Of a stretch of DNA of 64,000 nucleotides, positions 16,830 through 26,484 are shown one piece after another. Each line of letters begins with the position of its first letter. Position 1 is the first letter of the stretch. The stretch covers positions 124,001 to 188,000 of the forward strand of contig NZ_SUQN01000006.1 in the NCBI RefSeq assembly GCF_013337685.1, read 5' to 3'. The stretch is from Citrobacter gillenii. Its GTDB lineage: Bacteria; Pseudomonadota; Gammaproteobacteria; Enterobacterales; Enterobacteriaceae. The position numbers and the translations under genes were made by a program. The notes under the pieces are model-generated. The model was given only the letters and a program-made list of their open reading frames with translations. It made no database searches and was not told the DNA's origin.

Positions 16830-18167
16830 TTAATCCCTTAATACTGCGAACAGCTCAAGTTGAATTTCTCCTAGCGTTCCTGGGACATAGAAGGCGCAAT
16901 TACCCGCCTCCAGCATTGCCTGGGCAGCAGGATGATTAATCTCAAGCGCAAAATATTGGTTTTCCAGTCGTAACGGGATAGCCGCAGGTACATGAGTCAA
17001 CGGTTTTAAAGGCACACCACTGAGCGCCACATTGACGACATCAGACACATCGGCTCGGCTCCCTGCTTTGCAAAGCTGTGGAAACTGCGTCAGGAGTAAA
17101 TGCGCAGGAAGATCCGAACGGACAGAAAGGTAAAAATCAGCCCCTTCACGCAATCGGGCATCCGCCAGAACGCCATACCAGAACTGTCGCTCCTGTATCA
17201 GTTCAATAGAGACAACACGAGAAGGCAGGCTGGCTTCCAGCAGTTCTACCAGCAGGGCAAACAATGGCGGGAATACGCGATCTGGATGGGTATGCTGATA
17301 AGGCGGTACAGCATTGACATCATGATCCAATGAAAACGTCAGGAGACTGCCTGCCAGTCGCGCCAGTTCTCGCCACAGTAGTTCAGGATGTCGTCCGGGA
17401 TTTTCTAGCATTTCACTCAGCACGGGCTCCGCGCTATTGAGCGCATTTAGCAACCAAAAAAGCGATACATCTGCTACGGCAAAATCTGCCATTCGTTCGT
17501 TACTTTCGCGTCGCAACGCCATCAAACGGCGGCATCTGGCCCGGATGCGGTGCACCAAATCGCTCAGTAAATTCATCAATAAGGGGCTTGCCGTGAGTGA
17601 AAGTGAAGGCGGTAAAAAATCCCCCCCTAACTCCCATTGCCCTTGGGCATTTCGAATAAGACAAGCGACCGGACAGGTCAGATAAGCACTGTTATCATCA
17701 TGGGCATACCGCAGCGTAATAGCATTCCGTAATACCGCCATATCAGTCCGTTCCTGGCCGGATAAGTCCTGGACGGGTAACCACTCCTGTTGCCAGCGAC
17801 AAGGGCGACTGACACCGCCCCCTAATGACAAATTGCCGCCGTTTGCAGAAAGCAGCGGCAATGCCAGCACGACATCAACGTTGTTGTAGCCAGTGAGATG
17901 AGATAAATCACACGCCGGAGGCAGGTTGTCTGAAACACTCGTGTCCACTAACGTACCGTCAGGGAAACGCACGACCAGATTGACCGGATTTAAGCGAAAA
18001 ACAGCCAGTGCACTTTCGTCAAACTCTGCGCTGATGACTCCCCACGGAGATGACAGTGACATACGGGCAACAACGTCAGCCACATAAGCATCCCAGCGTG
18101 TTTGTTGCTGAAACTGTTGGGGGGCCAGAAAGGCCCCTTCGCTCCATAATGGACGATAAATCTTCAT
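16830..18167 (-). CDS. tssK: TssK T6SS baseplate protein, 445 aa
   Basis: TssK trimers link the T6SS baseplate to the membrane complex. The N-terminus shows the conserved text LWSEGAFLAPQQFQQQTRWDAYV (first 28 residues contain it), and the central region carries the LLTQFPQLCKAGSRADVSDVVNVALSG segment spread over about 355-382. Length 445 fits the family. The ATG at 18167 has AGGAGG four bases upstream, one of the best sites in the operon. It follows tssC by 23 bases and runs into tssL with a gap of five bases. No unusual feature was seen. Confidence 0.95.
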   Translation of the reverse strand: MKIYRPLWSEGAFLAPQQFQQQTRWDAYVADVVARMSLSSPWGVISAEFDESALAVFRLNPVNLVVRFPDGTLVDTSVSDNLPPACDLSHLTGYNNVDVVLALPLLSANGGNLSLGGGVSRPCRWQQEWLPVQDLSGQERTDMAVLRNAITLRYAHDDNSAYLTCPVACLIRNAQGQWELGGDFLPPSLSLTASPLLMNLLSDLVHRIRARCRRLMALRRESNERMADFAVADVSLFWLLNALNSAEPVLSEMLENPGRHPELLWRELARLAGSLLTFSLDHDVNAVPPYQHTHPDRVFPPLFALLVELLEASLPSRVVSIELIQERQFWYGVLADARLREGADFYLSVRSDLPAHLLLTQFPQLCKAGSRADVSDVVNVALSGVPLKPLTHVPAAIPLRLENQYFALEINHPAAQAMLEAGNCAFYVPGTLGEIQLELFAVLRD

Positions 18168-18190
18168 CGCACCTCCTGTGCTCGGTATCG

Positions 18191-19723
18191 TTAAGATTTC
18201 GACTTCGGCATCTGTGAAACCAACGACAAGCTGACGTCCATCCCCTCAACCTGGAAGTGAGGAATGGCATACAGGCGCACACGGAAGAACCCTGGATTAT
18301 CCTCAATGTCCTCCACCACAACTCGCCCATCACGAAGCGGATGTGAGGCCTGCAAATCATCACCTGGATCCGTCATTTCGGTTACCAGACTGCGTAGCCA
18401 GTTGTTGAGTTCAAGTTCGAGCAAGCGACGATCTTTTGTCGTACCAATATTCTCGCGCTGCAAAATTTTCAGGTAATGCGCAATGCGGGAAAGCAGGAAG
18501 ATATACGGTAGGCGTGAGTTAATCCGGCTGTTCGCTGTCGCTTCTGGGGTATCAAACTGAGCCGGTTTTTGCGCCGAGTTAGCAGAAAAGAAACAGGCGT
18601 AATCTCGATTCTTATAATAAGAAAGAGGAATAAAGCCAAGATTAGCAAACTCAAATTCACGGGTTTCAGGGATCATCACTTCAGACGGAATCTTCACCTG
18701 ATTACCGGTACCCAAATCGTACAAATGGATCGGTAAGTCTTTAACCGCACCGCCTGCCTGTGGGCCACGAATCTGTACGCACCAGCCATTCTTGATAAAA
18801 CTTTTCACCATGTTCACAGCAAAAGAGAAAGATGCACTGGTCCACAGGTATTTTTCGTGATCGGGACCTTTAACCTCTTCGACATAATTAAAGCTACGTA
18901 CCGGCACGGTATCAGGGCCATACGGCAGGCGGCCAAGTACCCGCGGCATTGTCAGCCCGATATAGCGGGAATCATCACTATCACGAAATGCTTTCCACTT
19001 GATGTATTCAGCACGTTCAAAATAATCGTTGATATCTTTAATCGCGGCGACGTCTTCCATATTATCTTTCAGGAAGAATTTCGGGCCGACTGCGCCAATG
19101 AATGGCATATGACAAGCCGCTGAGACACCAGAAATATTGCGCAGAAGCGCAATATCTTGCGGGCTGTTGTCGAATTCATACGCGGAGATCATTGCAGCAA
19201 TAGGCTCACCGCCAGGCTGATCGTATTCTTCAATATAAACATGACGATACAACCCACTCTGGATGAGCTCCGGCGCATCGTCAAAGTCATCGCGTAATGC
19301 GTCTTTACTGATATCCATCATTTCGACGCGAACGTTACGGCGAAAATCGATACCCATAATCATCGAATGCAAACCGCGCCAGAGCGATTCCTGCTTTTGG
19401 AATTCAGCATGGTGCATAACTTCATTGACCTGATCGCTAATCTGTTTGTCCAGACGCGCAATTTGGTCATCAAGTAGCGTTTTATCCAGACGCTCCAGTG
19501 GTTGTGTCGCATCTGCCAGACATGAGACTAAAACCTGAATGGCAGCGGTCACACGTTCAGCCGGAGCCGCATCGGAAAGCGCTTCATCACTCTGCCACGC
19601 ATCGACATTTTTCAATGAAGAAACCGGAGCAAGATTAATTTTGTCAAAGAGGGACTGATAAACACTGCGCTCACCCGTCGTGGTGGTAGCCGCAGCTGAA
19701 GAGGTATGTTCCTGAACAGACAT
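18191..19723 (-). CDS. tssC: TssC sheath large subunit, 510 aa
   Basis: TssC and TssB form the contractile sheath around the Hcp tube. The conserved family text is present: QESLWRGLHSMI near 125, AAIKDINDYFER, and the C-terminal VVVEDIEDNPGFFRVRLYAIPHFQVEG (about 465-491). The start at 19723 is preferred because AAGGA lies eight bases upstream; an ATG two codons earlier would leave only two bases. Length is near the usual 490-510. It lies 65 bases downstream of tssB in the same direction. The following tssK begins 23 bases later. Confidence 0.95.
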   Translation of the reverse strand: MSVQEHTSSAAATTTTGERSVYQSLFDKINLAPVSSLKNVDAWQSDEALSDAAPAERVTAAIQVLVSCLADATQPLERLDKTLLDDQIARLDKQISDQVNEVMHHAEFQKQESLWRGLHSMIMGIDFRRNVRVEMMDISKDALRDDFDDAPELIQSGLYRHVYIEEYDQPGGEPIAAMISAYEFDNSPQDIALLRNISGVSAACHMPFIGAVGPKFFLKDNMEDVAAIKDINDYFERAEYIKWKAFRDSDDSRYIGLTMPRVLGRLPYGPDTVPVRSFNYVEEVKGPDHEKYLWTSASFSFAVNMVKSFIKNGWCVQIRGPQAGGAVKDLPIHLYDLGTGNQVKIPSEVMIPETREFEFANLGFIPLSYYKNRDYACFFSANSAQKPAQFDTPEATANSRINSRLPYIFLLSRIAHYLKILQRENIGTTKDRRLLELELNNWLRSLVTEMTDPGDDLQASHPLRDGRVVVEDIEDNPGFFRVRLYAIPHFQVEGMDVSLSLVSQMPKSKS

Positions 19724-19788
19724 CAACATATTCCTTTAATGATCCTTTACTATTCCAGCCGCTTAAGCGGAGGAAACCCTGTATAGCG

Positions 19789-20286
19789 TTAAATCTCTTC
19801 TGGCATCATTGTTGCCAACTCATCACGCAACTCCTGACTCAGGGCAGGATCTTTAAGGACGATTTCCAGCTCACGGCGAAAAGCGGCGTTATCAAGTAAA
19901 TTAGATTTCAAATCGCGCAGTAAATTACGCATTGCCAATAGCACGCGGAGTTGTGGGATATTTCGCGCTACCTGCTCCGGTTCAAAATCACGGATATTCT
20001 TAAAAGTAAGATTAATCTCTTCATTTAAACCGTCACCCGCCAACGTATTTTCCACACTCAGGTTCACGGTTGGAGATAACTTTGCTAACACGTCATTGAA
20101 ATTATTTTTATTAATATCAATCTTTTCACGCTCAGATAATGGTCGCTGTTCTCTACCATTACTGAAATCACCCACAGTCAAAAGTTTTAACGGTAGTTCA
20201 ACCTTCTTCTGAACGCCTCCTGTGTGTAAATCCAATTTAATGTTAACGCGTGCCGTCGGCACTTCATTCTGAAAACTGTCACCCAT
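19789..20286 (-). CDS. tssB: TssB sheath small subunit, 165 aa
   Basis: TssB pairs with TssC in the contractile sheath. The family text is visible: ARVNIKLDLHTGG at the start, ELPLKLLTVGDFS (about 31-43), and the middle LRVLLAMRNLLRDLKSNLLDN. At 165 aa it has the normal length. The ATG is preceded by GAGGGA. This is the first gene of the T6SS operon as read from the minus strand, so the promoter should lie in the 476-bp AT-rich region to its right, which also holds a Fur-box-like site. Confidence 0.95.
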   Translation of the reverse strand: MGDSFQNEVPTARVNIKLDLHTGGVQKKVELPLKLLTVGDFSNGREQRPLSEREKIDINKNNFNDVLAKLSPTVNLSVENTLAGDGLNEEINLTFKNIRDFEPEQVARNIPQLRVLLAMRNLLRDLKSNLLDNAAFRRELEIVLKDPALSQELRDELATMMPEEI

Positions 20287-20420
20287 ACGTCCCTCTCAAA
20301 CCGGTGAATCCTACCGGTATATCACTTTTCCCAATGGCGCATTTTCCCTTTCCAATCACTCACAGCCTGACACCGTTGAGGGCGTTTCCTGCGTATGACG
20401 ACCAGTGACTGTCAATAAGA

Positions 20421-20439
20421 ATTAATGATTATAATTAGT
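20421..20439. promoter_or_regulatory. Fur-box-like site upstream of tssB
   Basis: The 19 bases here match the 19-bp Fur consensus at 13 positions by hand alignment. It lies about 135 bases upstream of the tssB start codon. Fur control of a T6SS promoter is known for the EAEC sci-1 locus. The surroundings are so AT-rich that a chance match is possible. Confidence 0.4.
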
Positions 20440-20703
20440 ATGCTAAGGTAATCCGATATTTTATAGACATTAAAAACTGATCGAAATCACTATTTCGTTA
20501 AATAACACATTAATATTATTTATTTAAATCAAGGGAATAAGAAAAATTACATCTAATACAAACAAACAAAAATAATTAAATCAAAATGCATTCATTGAAT
20601 TAATGACAAAATAAAAAAACAACTTCACCTGATGAATATCTGAATAAGTTTATATAGCCACCGCAACTAGATAAATGACAATCACAGCCATTGTAAAAAC
20701 GAA

Positions 20704-20732
20704 TAAAAAAGTCGGAGACATACCCCGACTTC
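20704..20732 (-). terminator. rho-independent terminator of gss
   Basis: AAGTCGG at 20709-20715 pairs with CCGACTT at 20725-20731 around a nine-base loop. On the minus strand it is followed by a run of U, and it lies about 30 bases after the gss stop. It should insulate the T6SS operon from gss. Confidence 0.8.
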
Positions 20733-20762
20733 TTTAGCGCAATCAGAAACAGACCTGAAAGG

Positions 20763-22625
20763 TTACGCCCCTTTCACTACAATCAGCGGTTCGATATCAC
20801 TCTCTTTTTTAATCACCAGCGAATCGTCACCGCGCAGACAGGTGCCGCCGTAGTTACCGCCCACGGTGAACGTGCAAACCTGAATATATTTACCGGCAAC
20901 GTTGGGCAGACACCAAAGCTGCTGATAAATGTTCTTCTGTTCAGCAAACTTACCGCTGGTCTTATCGAGCAGTTCTTCCTCGTGGCTGACCAGATCGATG
21001 TTGCTGCCACAACGTCCTGCAATAGGTTTCACGGCATAACCGGTTCTCGCCAGCTCGTCGTTAACAGTGAAGTCAGTATCAAGCAGATAGCGATGATGAG
21101 GGAACAGTTGCCACAGGATCGGTAATATTGCTTTGTTGCCGGGAATAACCGTCCACAACGGCTCGAAGACCAGCACTTCCGGGCGCAGCAGAACATCAAT
21201 CAGTCGTACTTCCTGGTGAGTATGTCCTGTACGAATTGGCACGGCAGCGTATTCGGTTTCGCTCACCTCACGCACTTGCTCGATCGCGGTTTCCCATGCC
21301 CAGGTTTTCCAGACGCAATTTACCAAACGACCGTCGCCGTCAATCAACTGGCCGGCATCATCCCAGCGTAATTCGTCCAGTCCGCGGAGGATTTTGCTGT
21401 CAAACCCGGCCTGATGCAACGCCTGCTGCATAAACTGCGCGTGGTAGTTCTCTTCAATGTCCTTGTCCTGCATGATGTGAACGAAAGGACGCGCGCGACT
21501 GTGCTTCCAGGCGCCGGCCAGTTCGTTGATCAGCCCTTCTGCAGGATTATGCCCGCGCCCACGGTAGCCTTGCTCAGCCCAGCGTTCAAGGATCAGGCCT
21601 GCTTCGGTATGGCACGATGCGGAATCGGCGTTGTACTCGTACACCTTCAGCCCGCGCTCATCCATACAAAAATCCATACGACCGGTGATCATATGGTGCC
21701 GACGACGCTGCCATGAGAGGCGCAGACGCGGCCAGAGAATTTTTGGAATATCGAACAGCGCCAGCAGGTTATCGTCTTTCAGCACTTTGTCGGTGGCGTG
21801 CAGATACATCAGATGCAGTTCGTTGGTCGCTTTAATTAGCTCCTGCTCCGCGCTTTCAGTAATGGTGAAGTACTGATGCGGATCCCGATTGATCACATGA
21901 CCATTTGCCAATACGTAGGCTTTTTGCAACGGATCCTGCTCGTTCAGCCACTTACCATCAAACTGTCCGCTATCTTCCAGTCTCGCGCCGCCAATCTTCA
22001 GGGCGTCATTGTCGATCTCTGGCTGCGGCAGACTGTAGCGGGTATCGTCAGTTTGGATCATCCAGCCGAGGATCGTGGTGTCATCAAAGGTATCACGCAG
22101 GGTGTAGTGACCATTTTCAACCACCATCTCCAGCTCGCGGGTCCACTGCTGTCCGGGAGGCAGCGGCGTGTGGATCACGTTCTGTTCAGCAATACGGATT
22201 TTATTTTCCAGCAACTGGGTGACGACCGCCACATGGCCCGTTTCGTTGAACTCACCGCCTTTTTGCCAGATAAGTAGAGCGCCTGCTACCGGCGCGCGAG
22301 GTGAGCCATTAGGGAATGCTTGTAACGGCAGAATATTGTCATTCACCACTTCGCGCAGGAAACGCAAGGAGAAGATCTCCCAGGCCATACCCACATCGGT
22401 GAAGACTACGCCATAGTTGAGAAAGAGAAAACGGCGCGCGAACTCGACGCACTGCCATTTGTGGCCCATGTATTCGTCGTCGATATAGCTGCGAAACGCA
22501 GCATCATCGTCGTAGTCCCGTGGGTCAAGGGAGCTGTAATCTGAAGAGTAGATTGCTACGCCGCCGGGGGCGTAGCCCAATAATGTCCCAAATGGGGCAT
22601 CCTGACTGGTCGTTCCTTTGCTCAT
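20763..22625 (-). CDS. gss: Glutathionylspermidine synthetase/amidase, 620 aa
   Basis: Gss is a bifunctional cytoplasmic enzyme. The C-terminal ATP-grasp domain joins glutathione to spermidine and the N-terminal CHAP amidase domain reverses it. The start MSKGTTSQDAPFGTLLGYAP matches the E. coli protein as I remember it, which fixes the ATG at 22625; an upstream in-frame ATG would add 35 unrelated residues. The amidase cysteine lies in the box HKWQCVEFARRF (about residue 59). The synthetase part shows HHMITGRMDFCMDERGLKVYEYNAD and later PIAGRCGSNIDLVS. GAGG lies eight bases upstream. It is followed by its own terminator and then the T6SS locus. Confidence 0.96.
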   Translation of the reverse strand: MSKGTTSQDAPFGTLLGYAPGGVAIYSSDYSSLDPRDYDDDAAFRSYIDDEYMGHKWQCVEFARRFLFLNYGVVFTDVGMAWEIFSLRFLREVVNDNILPLQAFPNGSPRAPVAGALLIWQKGGEFNETGHVAVVTQLLENKIRIAEQNVIHTPLPPGQQWTRELEMVVENGHYTLRDTFDDTTILGWMIQTDDTRYSLPQPEIDNDALKIGGARLEDSGQFDGKWLNEQDPLQKAYVLANGHVINRDPHQYFTITESAEQELIKATNELHLMYLHATDKVLKDDNLLALFDIPKILWPRLRLSWQRRRHHMITGRMDFCMDERGLKVYEYNADSASCHTEAGLILERWAEQGYRGRGHNPAEGLINELAGAWKHSRARPFVHIMQDKDIEENYHAQFMQQALHQAGFDSKILRGLDELRWDDAGQLIDGDGRLVNCVWKTWAWETAIEQVREVSETEYAAVPIRTGHTHQEVRLIDVLLRPEVLVFEPLWTVIPGNKAILPILWQLFPHHRYLLDTDFTVNDELARTGYAVKPIAGRCGSNIDLVSHEEELLDKTSGKFAEQKNIYQQLWCLPNVAGKYIQVCTFTVGGNYGGTCLRGDDSLVIKKESDIEPLIVVKGA

Positions 22626-22777
22626 GCACCTTACCTCAAAACAATACAGCCTGAGCAGGGTGGCGTGAATTTTTCGCTCTGATTGCCTGCTCTGCGACAC
22701 TAACCGGACAGAGGTTGACTTATCATACACCTCAACGCAGCGGCTGGCGCTCAGAGGCGAAAAATTCGTAGCAGGAG

Positions 22778-25066
22778 CTACGCTTTACTGAGGATAACCG
22801 GCACGCTTTTATACGCCGGGGTCAGACTTTCCGTATCGACCGCATCGAGCGACAGCAGCACATTCGCTTCCGGCAGATACGCGCCGATCGAACCCGCCGC
22901 CATGTCGTAAATGACGACCGTTAGCCCGTGCATCATACGATCCACGCAAGGCTTACCGTGGTCATCCAACGCTTGAACATTAACGACATCGCCCTGAGTC
23001 AGCCCGCGGGCAGTTGCTTCCACGGCGCTTAAAAACACCACATCACGTCGCCCGCTAATGCCACGATAGCGATCGTTCATGCCATAAATAGTAGTGTTGT
23101 ACTGATCGTGGCTACGCAGTGTGGCCAGCACCAGCGCCTCAGCAGGCTGGTTTTCCCGCTCGACTGCACGCTGGCGACTGACGACAAAATTGGCTTTACC
23201 GTTTGCGGTGTGCCATTCACGCCGCGAAGCCGGCGTATCCATACGAAATCCACCGGGCTCGGCAATACGCGCGTTATAATCGTGAAACGCCGGAATAACG
23301 GCCTCGATGGCCTCGCGAATCAACGCATAGTTCCCGGTCAGCGCTTCCCAGTTTACCGGCGAGTGGGGAAGCGTGGCGCGAGCCAGCCCCGCCACAATCG
23401 CCGGTTCCGATTTTAGCCATTGAGAGGCCGGTTTTAGCGCACCGCAGGAAGCGTGGACCATCGACATAGAATCCTCGACGGTTACTGACTGAATACCCGT
23501 TGCCTGCATATCGCGTTCAGTTCTGCCCAGCGCGGGTAGCAGATAGTTGTGTTTTGCCAGCAGCAAATGCGAACGATTGAGCTTGGTCGCAATGTGAACC
23601 TGCATATCCAGCTTTTTCATCGCCTCGAAGGTACGCTGCGGCTGAGGCATCGCCACCGCCAGATTCCCGCCCATGCAAATCAATGCCTTCGCCTCACCGC
23701 GCTCTATCGCCCGAATACTTTCCACGCTGGAGCGACCATGCTGACGCGAAACGTTGATAGAAAAATGCGCTTCCAGGCGCTGCAGGAAGTCTTCTGATGC
23801 CGCCTCGTTAATCCCTACGGAACGGTCGCCCTGCACGTTGGAATGCCCGCGCAGTGGGCAGATCCCCGCCCCCGGTTTGCCCATATTGCCTTTCAACAAC
23901 AGCAGATTCACCAGTTGCTGGACGTTCTCGGTACCGTTTTTATGCTGGGTGATACCCAGTCCATAACAAATGATCGTCGCGAGAGATTTGTTATAGCTGT
24001 GTGCCAGATCTTCCATCTGGCTGCGCGTCAGGCCAGAGTCCTGCTCCAGTTCAGCCCAGCAACATTGGCGTAAATCGTCATACAACGCCGAATAACCCGC
24101 GGTATGTTCGTCGATAAACGCATGATCGAGCGTCGGTTGCTGACCCAGCAAGATCCGCGCTTCATCCATTTCGATCAACGCCTTCATGATGCCTTTGAGC
24201 AGCGAGGCATCACCGCCCATTTTGACCTGGTAGTAATCGCTGCTAAGTGCTGTCGTCTGGCCGGTGAACATCTCTTTCGGGCTTTGTGGGAAGCTAAAGC
24301 GCTCAAGTCCGCGCTCGGTAAGCGGGTTAATTGAGATAATTTTAGCCCCGCGTTTGGCAACGTCGCGTAACGTGGTCAGCATGCGCGGATGGTTGGTGCC
24401 AGGATTATGTCCGATGCAAATCACCAGCTCACACTGTTCAAAATCATCAAGCTCCACGGTCCCTTTCCCAAGACCAATGGCCCGCGTCAGCCCGGCACTG
24501 GTTGGGCCATGACACATGTTTGAACAGTCCGGGAAGTTGCTGCTGCCGTATTCGCGGGCAAACAGTTGATACAGGAACGCCGCCTCATTTGAGGTTCTAC
24601 CGGAGGTGTAAAACTCAACCTGCTGTGCAGAGTCATAGCTGCGCAGTCGCTCGCCGATTTCCTGAAACGCAATGTCCCACGCCACGGCCTGCCAGGTATC
24701 CGTCACGGCATCGTATTTCATCGGGTGCGTCAAACGGCCTATATTTTCCAGCGCATAATCACTGTACTGCCAGAGTGCCGATACCGGGTGGCGGCTGAAA
24801 AATGCAGGTGAGGCTTTCTTACTGGTGGTTTCCCAGGACACTGCTTTTACGCCGTTTTCGCACAGTTCCATCGGCGCACGATGGCTCGGATCGGGCCACG
24901 CACACCCCGGGCAATCGAACCCTTTCACTTGGTTCATTTTGAACATCGCGATAATGTCGCGCGCGACGGCCTTTTGCGAAAACACCGAAGCAGTGACGGC
25001 TTTTACCGCGCCCCACCCACCCGCCGGGCCCTGATAACCGCTTACTCCTGGAACACCATTTTTCAT
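22778..25066 (-). CDS. YdeP/FdhF-type molybdopterin oxidoreductase, 762 aa
   Basis: This is a large molybdopterin-dependent oxidoreductase of the formate-dehydrogenase-H-like group, close in text to E. coli YdeP: YQGPAGGWGAVK, FDCPGCAWPDP, QVEFYTSGRTSNEAAFLYQL, DCSNMCHGPTS, and CPLRGHSNVQGDR. There is no Tat signal, so it is cytoplasmic. YdeP is linked to acid resistance in E. coli, but no substrate is established and I claim none here. No selenocysteine position is evident; the likely metal-ligand site is the Cys in SNMCHG. No partner gene is adjacent. It lies between gss and yghU, where K-12 has nothing. The start has a poor Shine-Dalgarno and could be slightly downstream. Confidence 0.88.
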   Translation of the reverse strand: MKNGVPGVSGYQGPAGGWGAVKAVTASVFSQKAVARDIIAMFKMNQVKGFDCPGCAWPDPSHRAPMELCENGVKAVSWETTSKKASPAFFSRHPVSALWQYSDYALENIGRLTHPMKYDAVTDTWQAVAWDIAFQEIGERLRSYDSAQQVEFYTSGRTSNEAAFLYQLFAREYGSSNFPDCSNMCHGPTSAGLTRAIGLGKGTVELDDFEQCELVICIGHNPGTNHPRMLTTLRDVAKRGAKIISINPLTERGLERFSFPQSPKEMFTGQTTALSSDYYQVKMGGDASLLKGIMKALIEMDEARILLGQQPTLDHAFIDEHTAGYSALYDDLRQCCWAELEQDSGLTRSQMEDLAHSYNKSLATIICYGLGITQHKNGTENVQQLVNLLLLKGNMGKPGAGICPLRGHSNVQGDRSVGINEAASEDFLQRLEAHFSINVSRQHGRSSVESIRAIERGEAKALICMGGNLAVAMPQPQRTFEAMKKLDMQVHIATKLNRSHLLLAKHNYLLPALGRTERDMQATGIQSVTVEDSMSMVHASCGALKPASQWLKSEPAIVAGLARATLPHSPVNWEALTGNYALIREAIEAVIPAFHDYNARIAEPGGFRMDTPASRREWHTANGKANFVVSRQRAVERENQPAEALVLATLRSHDQYNTTIYGMNDRYRGISGRRDVVFLSAVEATARGLTQGDVVNVQALDDHGKPCVDRMMHGLTVVIYDMAAGSIGAYLPEANVLLSLDAVDTESLTPAYKSVPVILSKA

Positions 25067-25283
25067 TGTTACTGCTTTTTCACCGCCAATTATTGAGGGT
25101 AGTACGGTAGCAATTTCCGTCCAACATTGATTTCCTCTTCATGGAGTACGGTCTGCGTACAATGAACGGGTTAGATTTATCTTCCCCTTTCAGCACAACA
25201 CGACATAAAGTCCCAATCTGTTAAATTGAGTTTTCCCTAACTGCTACACTGCTTCAACACAACCACTCAGAAGGCAGGTCACT

Positions 25284-26150
25284 ATGTCAGACAATACTTA
25301 TCAGCCCGCGAAAGTCTGGACGTGGGATAAATCCAATGGCGGTGCATTCGCCAACATCAACCGTCCGGTTTCCGGTGCCACCCACGAGAAAACGCTACCG
25401 GTCGGCAAGCATCCGCTGCAGCTCTATTCGCTGGGTACGCCAAACGGTCAGAAAGTGACGATTATGCTGGAAGAGCTGCTGGCGCAGGGCGTGACCGGCG
25501 CGGAATATGATGCCTGGATCATCCGTATTGGCGATGGTGACCAGTTTTCCAGCGGCTTTGTTGAGGTGAACCCAAACTCGAAGATCCCGGCACTGCGCGA
25601 CCATTCACAAAACCCACCGGTACGCGTGTTTGAGTCTGGCGCTATCCTGCTCTATCTGGCGGAGAAATATGGTTATTTCCTGCCTCAGGATTTGCCAAAA
25701 CGCACTGAAACACTGAACTGGCTATTCTGGTTACAGGGCGCAGCGCCCTTCATCGGCGGTGGTTTCGGCCACTTCTACAACTATGCGCCGGTAAAAATTG
25801 AGTACGCGATCAATCGCTTCACTATGGAAGCCAAGCGTTTACTCGACGTTCTGGATAAGCAACTGGCGCAGCATCAGTTTGTGGCGGGGGATGAATATAC
25901 CATTGCCGATATGGCCATTTGGCCGTGGTTTGGCAATGTGGTGCTGGGCAACGTCTATGACGCGGCAGAATTCCTTGATGCGGGGAGCTACAAACACGTT
26001 CAACGTTGGGCCAAAGAGGTTGCAGCGCGTCCGGCGGTTAAGCGTGGACGGATTGTGAACCGCACTAACGGGCCGCTGAATGAACAGCTTCATGAACGCC
26101 ATGACGCCAGTGACTTCGATACCAATACCGAAGACAAACGCCAGGGCTAA
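25284..26150 (+). CDS. yghU: YghU glutathione S-transferase-like disulfide reductase, 288 aa
   Basis: YghU is a GST-fold enzyme of the Nu class that binds two glutathiones and reduces disulfides. The full text follows the E. coli protein, including the start MSDNTYQPAKVWTWDKSNGG and the end DASDF with NTEDKRQG, and the length of 288 is the same. The thioredoxin-like domain begins near residue 44 (LQLYSLGTPNGQKVTIMLEE), and the helical domain begins near 135. It is transcribed opposite to the oxidoreductase gene on its left. A REP element lies just past its stop and separates it from the convergent hyb operon. Confidence 0.97.
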   Translation: MSDNTYQPAKVWTWDKSNGGAFANINRPVSGATHEKTLPVGKHPLQLYSLGTPNGQKVTIMLEELLAQGVTGAEYDAWIIRIGDGDQFSSGFVEVNPNSKIPALRDHSQNPPVRVFESGAILLYLAEKYGYFLPQDLPKRTETLNWLFWLQGAAPFIGGGFGHFYNYAPVKIEYAINRFTMEAKRLLDVLDKQLAQHQFVAGDEYTIADMAIWPWFGNVVLGNVYDAAEFLDAGSYKHVQRWAKEVAARPAVKRGRIVNRTNGPLNEQLHERHDASDFDTNTEDKRQG

Positions 26151-26155
26151 CGCAA

Positions 26156-26199
26156 GATGCCTTATCCGGCCTACATATAAGGCGTAGGCCTGATAAGCG
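26156..26199. repeat. REP/BIME palindromic element between yghU and hybG
   Basis: The paired units GCCTTATCCGGCCTAC (26159-26174) and GTAGGCCTGATAAGCG (about 26184-26199) are the two halves of a typical enterobacterial REP pair. It lies between convergent genes and overlaps no coding sequence. Confidence 0.8.
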
Positions 26200-26205
26200 A
26201 AGTCG

Positions 26206-26454
26206 TCACGCGCTGGTGACGTCGTAATCCATGCGGCGTAACGCATCTAACGTGGCTTTGGCTTCATCTTCATCGATGATGCTCATAGCGAATCCTACGT
26301 GCACCAGTACCCATTGCCCGACCAGCTCAGCCGGATCGCCTTCACAAATCAGGGCAATGTTGACATCGCGCTTGATACCGCAAACTTCAACCTGCGCAAG
26401 CTGGTGAATATCTTCACCGACGGTCAGAACCTGACCCGGGACTCCAATACACAT
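26206..26454 (-). CDS. hybG: HybG hydrogenase-2 maturation chaperone (HypC family), 82 aa
   Basis: HybG carries the iron-cyanide-CO precursor to the large subunit of hydrogenase 2 during NiFe active-site assembly. The family signature MCIGVPGQV at the N-terminus is present, with the essential Cys2. Length matches HypC-type proteins. It is the last gene of the hyb operon, about 30 bases after hybF, with GGAG upstream of the start. The stop lies close to the REP element. Confidence 0.96.
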   Translation of the reverse strand: MCIGVPGQVLTVGEDIHQLAQVEVCGIKRDVNIALICEGDPAELVGQWVLVHVGFAMSIIDEDEAKATLDALRRMDYDVTSA

Positions 26455-26484
26455 ATCTGACTCCGTCCCATAGCAACCTATGGG

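Larger units (their letters stand above)
20287..20762. other. AT-rich T6SS promoter region between tssB and gss
   Basis: No gene is visible in these 476 bases. The right end holds the gss terminator (20704-20732). The middle is very AT-rich, typical of sequence silenced by H-NS in enterobacteria. A Fur-box-like sequence lies at 20421-20439 and one GATC site at about 20477. The tssB promoter must lie here if the operon is transcribed on its own. I could not see a good sigma-54 element (GG and GC pair with 10-base spacing). Confidence 0.6.

Noticed and set aside
20287-20762. An integrase or tRNA att site marking the T6SS locus as an integrated island.
   Set aside because: No tRNA, integrase, or flanking direct repeat was seen at the gss side. 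The left boundary is outside the window.
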